DNA of 5,045 nucleotides, from NCBI GenBank assembly GCA_030432795.1, contig JAUILW010000280.1, positions 1-5,045 on the forward strand. Reading direction: 5' to 3'. Source of the stretch: Gammaproteobacteria bacterium (GTDB lineage Bacteria > Pseudomonadota > Gammaproteobacteria > Pseudomonadales > Azotimanducaceae). Positions 1 to 5,045 of this stretch are shown piece by piece; the stretch's first letter is position 1, and each line of letters starts with the position of its first letter. The notes under the pieces were generated by a model. It was not told the origin of the DNA, ran no database searches, and saw only the letters and a program-made list of their open reading frames with translations. A program made the position numbers and the translations under genes.

Positions 1-559
1 CGGCAGCCGTCCAGCGCCGCCGACTGACCGCCACCACCAGCAGCGTGGCACACAGCACGACCACCAGACTCACCAGCAGCACACCGCCAATGGGCGCGTA
101 GCCGATCAGCGGGCTCGACAGGTGCGCATAGCCGGCAAACAGCCACGGGAATCCGGAAAACACCCAGGTCATCAGCCACTCGGCCGCCACCCAGAGCGCC
201 GCAAAGAGCGCCACATCCGCCAGCAGCTGCTGCCTGCGCAAGCGCCCGTACGCTGCACACTGCAGCCAGGTGAACATGGAAAGAATGAGCACCATCAGCA
301 GCACGAGAAACGCCGCCAGGGGCGGCGGCGCGTTGCCGTAGACATGAATGCTCACATATACCCAGGAGGCGCCGAAACCGAACTTCCCGAGTCCGAAGCC
401 GAATCCAACCCAGCCAGCGTCGTCGGGCTGGCGTTCCAGCAGCCAGTACAGTCCGCCGGCTGCCGCGAGGGACAGCGGCCACACATCGTATGGGGCAAAG
501 GAAAACACCAGCGCCGCCCCGCAAAGCGCTCCCAGCAGCGTCGCTGTGAGGCGGCTCAA
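1..559 (-). CDS. lnt: Apolipoprotein N-acyltransferase, N-terminal part (cut by left edge)
   Basis: Lnt transfers an acyl chain from a phospholipid to the N-terminal diacylglyceryl-cysteine of apolipoproteins, the last step of lipoprotein maturation in the inner membrane. The 186 visible residues form the polytopic N-terminal region. Hydrophobic stretches lie at about residues 4-22, 28-41, 81-103, 112-134 and 157-178. Family signatures are FAPYDVWPL (21-29), GFGFGLG (52-58), SWVYVSIH (65-72) followed by GNAPPPLAA, AEWL (126-129), SGFPWL (135-140) and GYAPIGGV (153-160). E. coli Lnt has about 510 residues, and its nitrilase-like catalytic domain with the Glu-Lys-Cys triad would lie beyond the left edge, so activity cannot be judged here. 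The start is TTG at 559-557, overlapping the corC stop in the tetranucleotide TTGA. It places the first membrane helix right at the N-terminus, as in the family. I saw no ATG or GTG in the same frame just upstream. The ribosome site is weak (GAAAGA). It is the last visible gene of the operon. Family assignment is secure; the exact start is likely. Confidence 0.93.
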   Translation of the reverse strand, partial: MSRLTATLLGALCGAALVFSFAPYDVWPLSLAAAGGLYWLLERQPDDAGWVGFGFGLGKFGFGASWVYVSIHVYGNAPPPLAAFLVLLMVLILSMFTWLQCAAYGRLRRQQLLADVALFAALWVAAEWLMTWVFSGFPWLFAGYAHLSSPLIGYAPIGGVLLVSLVVVLCATLLVVAVSRRRWTAA

Positions 560-1398
560 TCGATCTTTCGCACGCTGAGCAGGCGCAAGCGTCGGGAGTC
601 GGCGTTGAGCACCTTGAAGCGGAAAGACGCCACCTCAACCGCCTCGCCGCGTTTCGGCAGCCGGCCAAAGGCCTTCAGCACGAGGCCGCCGATGGTGTCG
701 AACTCATCGTCTTCAAACTCACCACCGAAGTACTCGTTGAAATCTTCAATCGTCGTCGTGGCCTTGACGTTGAAGCGGCCATCTTTCATCGCCTTGATGA
801 AGCCGTCGTCGTGCACGTCATGTTCGTCTTCGATCTCGCCGACGATCTGTTCCAGCACGTCTTCGATGGTGACCGCGCCTGAGACGTGACCGTACTCGTC
901 CACGACCAGAGCCATGTGGTTGCGGGTGGCGCGAAACTCCTGCAGCAGCACATTCAAGCGCTTGCTCTCGGGGATGATCGTTGCCTGGCGCACGTAATCT
1001 TTGAGGTCCACACGCCGGCCATCCTTATCCAGCAGCAGCAGGGGCAGCAGATCCTTCGCGTGCAGAATCCCTTTGAGATCATCGAGGTCATCGCCCACCA
1101 CCGGGAAACGGGAGTGCTTGGAGGTGATCACCACATTGAGCAGTTCCTCGAGCGGCGTATCTTCACAAACGTACACCAGGTGCGAACGCGGAATCATGAT
1201 GTCGCGCGCCTGCATGTCCGACACAGCGATCGCGCCGTGGATGATGTTCAGCGTGTCGGTGTCCATGATGCGCCGTTCCGCCGCATCCACCAGCACGTCC
1301 ATCAGTTCGGAACGGGTCTCCGGCTCGTCGCTGAACAGTTGCGAAAGCCAGTCCAGCACGCCTCGCTTGTCGTCGGTCGTTTGCGCAGGTTCACTCAT
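556..1398 (-). CDS. corC: CorC/YbeX family CBS-pair protein (magnesium/cobalt efflux-associated)
   Basis: This 280-residue soluble protein of the HlyC/CorC family is close to the usual length of about 290. It has an N-terminal helical segment (about 1-60), CBS domain 1 (about 64-125, opening with DIMIPRS at 66-72), CBS domain 2 (about 131-188, with VVDEYGHVSG at 165-174 and TIEDVLEQIVGEIEDE at 177-192), and a C-terminal transporter-associated domain (about 200-278, with DTIGGLV at 234-240). No membrane helix is present, so it is the YbeX type and not the DUF21/CNNM membrane type. CBS pairs of this family bind adenine nucleotides. CorC was named from cobalt-resistance genetics with CorA in Salmonella, and in E. 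coli YbeX has been tied to ribosome metabolism; the biochemical role is unsettled. The ATG at 1398-1396 overlaps the ybeY stop in ATGA, with GGGAT about 9 nt upstream as a modest Shine-Dalgarno. The stop overlaps the lnt TTG. Both overlaps imply translational coupling. Confidence 0.95.
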   Translation of the reverse strand: MSEPAQTTDDKRGVLDWLSQLFSDEPETRSELMDVLVDAAERRIMDTDTLNIIHGAIAVSDMQARDIMIPRSHLVYVCEDTPLEELLNVVITSKHSRFPVVGDDLDDLKGILHAKDLLPLLLLDKDGRRVDLKDYVRQATIIPESKRLNVLLQEFRATRNHMALVVDEYGHVSGAVTIEDVLEQIVGEIEDEHDVHDDGFIKAMKDGRFNVKATTTIEDFNEYFGGEFEDDEFDTIGGLVLKAFGRLPKRGEAVEVASFRFKVLNADSRRLRLLSVRKID

Positions 1399-1838
1399 TG
1401 ATAGGGATCCCGTATGTCAAGAAGCGCCAGAAGCTCCACCTCCAGCGACTCCATGGCGGCAGCGTCGGCTTCCGCCTCGTGGTCGTAACCACACAGATGC
1501 AGCAATCCATGCACCAGCATATGTGCGTAATGGTCTTGCAAAGTCTTCCCCTGCTCGCGAGCCTCGCACGCCACAACAGGCGCGCAGATGGCCAGGTCGC
1601 CCAGCAGATGGACGCCGTCAATCGTCAGATCAGCAGGAAAACTCAATACGTTCGTCGGCTTGTCTTTACCCCGATACTGGCGATTGAGCGTGCGGCTTTC
1701 CTCAGCGTCCACCACCCGCACGCACACATCATGACCGCGCCGATCACAGCGAGCGAGGGTGAGCTGCGCAATCTCTTCAAAGCGCTCAACGCTGGGCGCA
1801 TCCGGCGCTGCGGTCGCCAACTGCACGTCAACGCTCAT
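1395..1838 (-). CDS. ybeY: Endoribonuclease YbeY, rRNA maturation and 70S quality control
   Basis: YbeY is a zinc-dependent single-strand endoribonuclease acting in 16S rRNA 3'-end maturation and disposal of defective 70S ribosomes. The 147-residue product is of usual family size (about 150). The metal site is intact: HGLLHLCGYDH at 110-120, giving the three ligands H110, H114 and H120. The preceding conserved block YRGKDKPTNVLSFPAD (55-70) contains the family arginine R56, and HLLGDLAIC (77-85) matches the usual LLGDLVIC. I chose the ATG at 1838-1836 because the product then begins MSVDVQLA, the normal YbeY N-terminus. Longer in-frame starts exist (ATG at 1862 and 1868, TTG at 1874), but they add only a basic leader with no family counterpart. 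The chosen start overlaps the end of phoH by 11 nt and has no strong Shine-Dalgarno, so translation is probably coupled to phoH, encoding the ATPase that YbeY is known to contact. Its stop overlaps the corC start. Confidence 0.95.
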   Translation of the reverse strand: MSVDVQLATAAPDAPSVERFEEIAQLTLARCDRRGHDVCVRVVDAEESRTLNRQYRGKDKPTNVLSFPADLTIDGVHLLGDLAICAPVVACEAREQGKTLQDHYAHMLVHGLLHLCGYDHEAEADAAAMESLEVELLALLDIRDPYQ

Positions 1839-2871
1839 CCGTGGGTTCTTTGTAGGCCGCATAGGCATCGACAATCTTCTGCACTAGGGGATGGCGCACC
1901 ACGTCACGGGAGTTGAAGATCGTAAAGCTGATGCCGTCGATCTCCGTGAGCACCCTGCGAACGTGCACGAGCCCGGACACCTGACCCCGCGGCAGATCAA
2001 TCTGCGTGACGTCGCCCGTGATCACCGCGGTGGAGCCGAAGCCGATACGCGTGAGGAACATCTTCATCTGCTCGATGGTGGTGTTCTGGCTCTCGTCGAG
2101 AATGATGAAGGCGTTGTTGAGCGTACGCCCGCGCATGTACGCGAGTGGTGCCACCTCGATGACGTTGCGCTCGATGAGTTTGTTAACCCGCTCGGTGCCC
2201 ATCATCTCGTAGAGGGCGTCGTACAACGGCCGCAGGTAGGGGTCGATCTTCTGCGCCAGATCGCCAGGCAGAAAGCCAAGCTTCTCACCTGCTTCCACCG
2301 CCGGCCGAACCAGCACGATGCGCGCCACCCTTCTGCTCTCCAGCGCCTCCACGGCACATGCCACCGCCAGATAGGTTTTACCCGTACCTGCCGGACCGAT
2401 ACCGAAGTTGATGTCGTTGACACGAATCGCCGCGGTGTAGCTGGTCTGATGGCCGCCCCGGGGCATGATGGACTTGCGCGTGGTGCGAATCACCGGGTCG
2501 TCGGAGCGGGTGCTGTCGTCGCGGCCTTCAAGCAGCGCGTCTACACCGGCCTCCTGGAGAAACAGGTGCACGAGGTCAGGCTCGATGGTGTCGCGCGCCG
2601 CCGTCTCTTTGTACAGCGCAGCGATGATCGCCGCCGCTGCACGCACCACACGATCAGGCCCGGTGATCTGGAAACGGTTGCCGCGGTTGCGCACGTGCAC
2701 GCCCAGGCGCTCTTCCAGGTGCTTGAGGTTCTGATCATACGGGCCGCACAGTGACGCCAGCCGCTGTGGGTTGTTCGGTTCGAGCGACACGGTCTGCGTG
2801 TGCTCTGTCTTGTCTACTGATTCCGGACTGTCGGAGTCGTCGAGGGTCTCGGAAAGGCTGCTTTCGCTCAA
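1828..2871 (-). CDS. ybeZ: PhoH-family ATPase YbeZ, YbeY partner
   Basis: This 347-residue PhoH-like P-loop NTPase is a cytoplasmic protein related to the helicase superfamily; YbeZ of E. coli and Pseudomonas interacts with YbeY. An acidic Ser/Asp/Glu-rich tail (1-31) is followed by a small KH-like RNA-binding region (about 38-92, with GPYDQNLKHLEERLGV at 43-58). The ATPase core starts near 135. It has Walker A GPAGTGKT (159-166), the PhoH block VLVRPAVEAGEKLGFLPGD (186-204), Walker B FIILDE followed by SQN (255-263), the sensor segment TAVITGDVTQIDLP (281-294), and SRDVVRHPLVQKIV (321-334). The start is TTG at 2871-2869. It is supported by AGAGGA 4 nt upstream and by the absence of an in-frame ATG close by. 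A nearby ATG at 2876 is out of frame and reads only two codons. The gene is probably transcribed both from the miaB promoter and from its own promoter in the 59-nt gap. The name phoH is also in use, but this is the ybeZ-context paralogue. Confidence 0.95.
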   Translation of the reverse strand: MSESSLSETLDDSDSPESVDKTEHTQTVSLEPNNPQRLASLCGPYDQNLKHLEERLGVHVRNRGNRFQITGPDRVVRAAAAIIAALYKETAARDTIEPDLVHLFLQEAGVDALLEGRDDSTRSDDPVIRTTRKSIMPRGGHQTSYTAAIRVNDINFGIGPAGTGKTYLAVACAVEALESRRVARIVLVRPAVEAGEKLGFLPGDLAQKIDPYLRPLYDALYEMMGTERVNKLIERNVIEVAPLAYMRGRTLNNAFIILDESQNTTIEQMKMFLTRIGFGSTAVITGDVTQIDLPRGQVSGLVHVRRVLTEIDGISFTIFNSRDVVRHPLVQKIVDAYAAYKEPTDER

Positions 2872-2875
2872 TCCA

Positions 2876-2881
2876 TCCTCT
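2876..2881 (-). promoter_or_regulatory. Shine-Dalgarno site deciding the phoH/ybeZ start
   Basis: The minus strand reads AGAGGA, then TGGA, then the TTG start codon. This is the best ribosome binding site in the minus-strand operon, and it favours the TTG at 2871 as the true start. The last A of the site also begins an out-of-frame ATG GAT TGA (2876-2868), whose stop codon overlaps the TTG. Confidence 0.65.
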
Positions 2882-2901
2882 TTATTGTGTCCCTGTCGCG
2901 A

Positions 2902-2929
2902 AGCATATCGACGCAGCCTCCCCTGTCAA
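2902..2929 (-). promoter_or_regulatory. Sigma70-like internal promoter for phoH-ybeY-corC-lnt
   Basis: On the minus strand a consensus -35 TTGACA (2929-2924) begins one base after the miaB stop codon. It is followed by a 16-nt spacer and the -10 TATGCT (2907-2902, four of six consensus bases). Transcription would begin near 2895, giving a leader of roughly 25 nt that contains the AGAGGA ribosome site. In E. coli the ybeZYX-lnt unit also has its own promoter, heat-shock (sigma32) dependent. I see no sigma32-type CCCCAT -10 here, so this one looks like a housekeeping promoter. The exact start point is inferred. Confidence 0.55.
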
Positions 2930-2930
2930 A

Positions 2931-4268
2931 TCAGGAATCGGCCGGCAACAACGTGCCGCGCAGGGAGTTGGGTAGTGCTTCGTCCACACGCACGGTGCTG
3001 AAGCCGCCAATGAGGCGGTCATCTGCGGCGCGGAAGTTCACCACGCGGTTGTTCTCGGTGCGCCCCTGCAGCTGTCCCGGATCGCGGGCGGACCGGCCGG
3101 TAACGAGCACACGCGCCTCACCGCCCACCATCGCCGCGGCGATGGCCGCTGCCTGCTCGCGGATGCGGTCCTGCAGGATGGCCAACCGATGCTTCTTTAC
3201 GCTCATAGGCGTCGGATCCGGCAAGTCTGCCGCCGGCGTACCGGGGCGGGCGCTGTAGATGAAGCTGAAAGACGTGTCATAACCAACGTCGTCGATGAGC
3301 TTCATGGTGGCTTCGAAGTCCGCATCGGTCTCACCGGGGAAGCCGATGATGAAGTCCGACGACAGGCTGATGTTCGGCCGCACCCGACGCAGCGCGCGGA
3401 TCTTCGACTTGTATTCCAGCGCCGTGTGGCCGCGTTTCATGGCGGCGAGAATACGGTCTGAGCCCGACTGCACCGGCAGGTGCAGATGGTCCACGAGCTG
3501 CGGTACATCGGCAAACGCCTGCACAAGCGCATCGCCAAAATCGTTGGGGTGCGAGGTGGTGAAGCGGATGCGCTCCACCCCTTCAACGTCCGCCACGTAG
3601 TAGATCAGCTCGGCAAGGTCCGCCTCGTCGCCGTCGATCTCGCCGAGGTAGGAGTTGACGTTCTGACCCAGCAGGTGGATCTCCTTCACACCCTGATTCA
3701 CCAGGGCGCGCACTTCAGCCAGCACGTCGTCCACCGGCCGACTCACTTCTTCGCCGCGGGTGTAGGGCACCACGCAGAAGCTACAGTATTTGGAGCAGCC
3801 CTCCATGATGGAAACATAGGCGCTGGCGCCATCCGCATGCGGTTCAGGCAGGCGGTCGAACTTTTCAATTTCAGGAAAAGAGATATCCACCACCGTCACA
3901 CCGCCCCCAGCGCGGGACTTTTCTTCCACCAGCTCCGGCAAGCGGTGCAGGGTTTGCGGGCCGAACACCAGATCCACATAGGGCGCCCGGCGGCCAATGG
4001 CTTCCCCTTCCTGGCTTGCCACGCAGCCGCCGACGCCGATCATCACCTCGGGATTGGCTTCCTTGAACTGCTTCCAGCGGCCGAGCTGGTGGAACACCTT
4101 TTCCTGGGCCTTTTCGCGGATGGAGCAGGTATTGAGCAGCAGCAGGTGCGCCTCGCTGGCGTCCGTCGTTTCTTCGTAACCCAGGTCGTCGCGCAGCAGG
4201 TCACGCATGCGCGCCGAGTCGTACTCGTTCATCTGGCATCCGTGGGTCTGAATGAAGACTTTCTTCAC
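2931..4268 (-). CDS. miaB: tRNA-2-methylthio-N6-dimethylallyladenosine synthase MiaB
   Basis: This radical-SAM methylthiotransferase converts i6A37 to ms2i6A37 in tRNAs that read UNN codons. The 445-residue length is typical. The N-terminal UPF0004 domain (1-about 115) carries the three auxiliary [4Fe-4S] cysteines C11 (THGCQMNEYDS), C48 (LNTCSIREKA) and C82 (GVGGCVAS). The radical-SAM domain (about 148-375) has the CxxxCxxC motif C158-C162-C165 in EGCSKYCSFCVVPYTRG. Further conserved blocks are LLGQNVNSY (199-207), TTSHP (237-241), HLPVQSGSD (263-271) and FIIGFPGET (306-314). A TRAM RNA-binding domain fills about 382-444. All catalytic residues are present. The start is GTG at 4268-4266, giving MKKVFIQTHGCQMN, which matches the family N-terminus; no alternative start lies close upstream in frame. 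There is no evident Shine-Dalgarno. It is the first gene of the operon and lies 59 nt upstream of phoH. Confidence 0.97.
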   Translation of the reverse strand: MKKVFIQTHGCQMNEYDSARMRDLLRDDLGYEETTDASEAHLLLLNTCSIREKAQEKVFHQLGRWKQFKEANPEVMIGVGGCVASQEGEAIGRRAPYVDLVFGPQTLHRLPELVEEKSRAGGGVTVVDISFPEIEKFDRLPEPHADGASAYVSIMEGCSKYCSFCVVPYTRGEEVSRPVDDVLAEVRALVNQGVKEIHLLGQNVNSYLGEIDGDEADLAELIYYVADVEGVERIRFTTSHPNDFGDALVQAFADVPQLVDHLHLPVQSGSDRILAAMKRGHTALEYKSKIRALRRVRPNISLSSDFIIGFPGETDADFEATMKLIDDVGYDTSFSFIYSARPGTPAADLPDPTPMSVKKHRLAILQDRIREQAAAIAAAMVGGEARVLVTGRSARDPGQLQGRTENNRVVNFRAADDRLIGGFSTVRVDEALPNSLRGTLLPADS

Positions 4269-4375
4269 CGGCGCGTACCGAAAAAATGGGCGGCGGATTA
4301 TATACGAGGGCGCTACACTTGAAATTCTTCTGTTTCGACCCCACTTCCGGGCGTCGGCCGTATGACGCAGGACAC
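4269..4375. other. Divergent intergenic region between miaB and the DUF1820 gene
   Basis: These 107 nt contain an AT-rich centre (GATTATATAC, 4296-4305) in an otherwise GC-rich sequence. The miaB-direction TATAAT lies within it. For the plus-strand gene there is a TTGAAA (4319-4324) resembling a -35, but no good -10 at 16-18 nt downstream, so its promoter is unresolved. No tRNA, terminator hairpin with a U run or longer repeat is seen. Confidence 0.55.
4297..4324 (-). promoter_or_regulatory. Probable sigma70 promoter of the miaB operon
   Basis: The minus strand carries a perfect -10 hexamer TATAAT at 4302-4297. The best -35 candidate at suitable distance is TTTCAA (4324-4319, 16-nt spacer), matching only three of six consensus bases, so the promoter may be -10 driven or activator assisted. 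Transcription would start near 4290, leaving a short leader of about 20 nt before the GTG of miaB. The leader includes a run of six U (4286-4281) and lacks a purine-rich ribosome site. Confidence 0.5.
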
Positions 4376-4726
4376 ATGAGCAAATCCAATCGCGAGATCG
4401 ACCAGAGCATCTACCGGGTGCTGTTTCACAATCAGGGACAGATCTACGAGGTGTATGCCCAGGCGATCTACCAGAGCGAGCTGTACGGCTTCATCGAGAT
4501 CGAGGACTACATCTTCGGCAAGCGCTCTCAGATGGTCATCGACCCGAGCGAAGACAAGCTGCGCAGCGAGTTCGACGGTGTGCAGCGCAGCTTCGTACCA
4601 ATGCATGCGGTGATCCGCATCGACGAGGTGGAAAAGGAAGGCATCGCCAAGATCAAAGAGGCCTCCGGCGACAAGATCACGCCATTCCCAGTGCCCATGC
4701 CGCGCGACACTACGCCCAAAAGCTGA
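4376..4726 (+). CDS. DUF1820 family protein, function unknown
   Basis: This 116-residue cytoplasmic protein has no signal peptide and no membrane helix. It matches what I know of DUF1820, a small family found mainly in Gammaproteobacteria. Recognisable blocks are IYRVLFHNQGQIYEVYA (12-28), SELYGFIEIEDYIFG (34-48), VIDPSEDKLRSEF (54-66), SFVPMHAVIRIDEVE (72-86) and a Pro/Met-rich end PFPVPMP (103-109). The start ATG at 4376 has AGGA at 4369-4372. The reading frame is open back to an ATG at 4286, but that extension overlaps the miaB promoter region, reads as ordinary noncoding translation and is not family-like. The invariant acidic and aromatic residues and the VPMH...RIDEVE strand-like segment suggest a compact alpha/beta fold; this is inference. 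It is divergent from miaB and converges, with 3 nt between stop codons, on the next gene, so it is probably monocistronic. I know of no assigned activity. Confidence 0.9.
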   Translation: MSKSNREIDQSIYRVLFHNQGQIYEVYAQAIYQSELYGFIEIEDYIFGKRSQMVIDPSEDKLRSEFDGVQRSFVPMHAVIRIDEVEKEGIAKIKEASGDKITPFPVPMPRDTTPKS

Positions 4727-4729
4727 TAC

Positions 4730-5045
4730 TCAGTAATCGTCCACCAGCGGGAAAGCGCTGAGGACATCCGGCGGCGCCAGGGGTGCTTCGCGCACCAGCA
4801 GGTCCGGTTGCAGGGCATCCAGCGAGGACACCCCCAGCAGCGCCATGGCGGTGATGACCTCGTGTTCCAGGATGTGCAGCGCGTTGACCAGCGCATCGCG
4901 GCCGCCGGCGGCCAGCGCCAGCCCTTCGAAACGCCCCATGCCTACAGCCGCCGCACCCAGACACAGCGCCTTGACCACATCCGCACCGCGCATGAAGCCG
5001 CCATCCACCCACACCGGCGCGCGACCGGCCACCGCCTGCACCACC
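4730..5045 (-). CDS. FMN-dependent alpha-hydroxy-acid dehydrogenase/oxidase, C-terminal part (cut by right edge)
   Basis: The 104 visible C-terminal residues belong to the glycolate oxidase / L-lactate dehydrogenase (LldD) / lactate monooxygenase family of TIM-barrel flavoenzymes, which oxidise (S)-2-hydroxy acids to 2-oxo acids. Counting from the first full codon at the edge, the FMN-phosphate region reads VWVDGGFMRGADVVKALCLG (11-30), followed by AAVGMGR (32-38) with the conserved Gly-Arg. The helical tail has EHEVITAMALLGVSSLDAL (60-78), the usual end of this family, and a short APPDVLSAFPLVDDY extension. Family members have about 350-400 residues, so roughly three quarters of the gene, including the start and the active-site His-Arg region, lies outside. 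Typical members read DGGxRRG; here Met replaces the first Arg. The substrate cannot be told, and so no symbol is given. The stop at 4730-4732 faces the DUF1820 stop across 3 nt. Confidence 0.88.
   Translation of the reverse strand, partial: VVQAVAGRAPVWVDGGFMRGADVVKALCLGAAAVGMGRFEGLALAAGGRDALVNALHILEHEVITAMALLGVSSLDALQPDLLVREAPLAPPDVLSAFPLVDDY

Noticed and set aside
122..889. Plus-strand open frame of 255 codons across the lnt/corC junction
   Set aside because: The minus strand here encodes clear Lnt and CorC sequence. The plus-strand product is Arg/Ser/Pro-rich with no family features.
1839..1874. Longer YbeY starting at 1862, 1868 or 1874
   Set aside because: The added basic residues have no counterpart in the family, and the ATG at 1838 gives the standard YbeY N-terminus and length.
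1891..2754. Plus-strand open frame of 287 codons opposite phoH
   Set aside because: It is a shadow of phoH, with no recognisable domain and a composition expected from the reverse complement of a GC-rich gene.
3480..4322. Long plus-strand open frame of 280 codons opposite miaB
   Set aside because: It is antisense to a complete, motif-perfect miaB. Its translation is His/Arg/Val/Gln-rich low-quality sequence typical of the reverse frame of a GC-rich gene.
4286..4375. Upstream extension of the DUF1820 protein from the ATG at 4286
   Set aside because: It covers the miaB promoter and leader and is not family-like. The ATG at 4376 has its own AGGA and gives the expected size.
4745..4760. Hairpin CAGCG-GGAAAG-CGCTG near the convergent stops as a terminator
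   Set aside because: The stem is only 5 bp, there is no U run on either strand, and it lies inside the dehydrogenase coding sequence.
1..5045. Search for tRNA, CRISPR array, insertion sequence, attachment site or defence genes
   Set aside because: Nearly all the window is accounted for by conserved chromosomal genes. No repeat array, transposase motif or tRNA-like fold was seen.

Overview
The window is a piece of a GC-rich gammaproteobacterial chromosome. Five minus-strand genes form the conserved block miaB - phoH (ybeZ) - ybeY - corC (ybeX) - lnt, in the order familiar from Gammaproteobacteria such as Escherichia and Pseudomonas. A DUF1820 gene diverges from miaB, which also fits this class. 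The genus cannot be told from the sequence.

Layout, left to right. Positions 1-559 (minus) hold the N-terminal 186 codons of lnt, which runs off the left edge and starts at a TTG. Then come corC (556-1398), ybeY (1395-1838) and phoH (1828-2871), joined by 4-nt, 4-nt and 11-nt overlaps (lnt/corC, corC/ybeY, ybeY/phoH), so these four genes are almost certainly one translationally coupled transcript. A 59-nt gap separates phoH from miaB (2931-4268). This gap carries a good sigma70-like promoter and a clear Shine-Dalgarno for phoH. A 107-nt divergent intergenic region (4269-4375) carries a perfect TATAAT for miaB. On the plus strand, 4376-4726 encodes a 116-residue DUF1820 protein of unknown function. 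It converges, with a 3-nt gap, on the C-terminal end of an FMN-dependent alpha-hydroxy-acid dehydrogenase/oxidase (4730-5045, minus), which is cut by the right edge.

How the genes work together: MiaB thiomethylates tRNA position 37. YbeY is the rRNA-processing and quality-control endoribonuclease. PhoH/YbeZ is its ATPase partner. CorC/YbeX is a soluble CBS-pair protein linked to Mg/Co homeostasis and, more recently, to ribosome metabolism. Lnt completes lipoprotein acylation in the inner membrane. Most of the block thus serves RNA and ribosome maintenance, with an envelope gene at its end.

I see no RNA genes, mobile elements, CRISPR arrays or phage genes, and no convincing undescribed multi-gene system. 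The points worth a second look are the DUF1820 gene beside miaB, the architecture of the internal phoH promoter with a 30-bp-spaced direct repeat, the non-ATG starts of miaB, phoH and lnt, and a Met in place of a usual FMN-phosphate Arg in the partial dehydrogenase.
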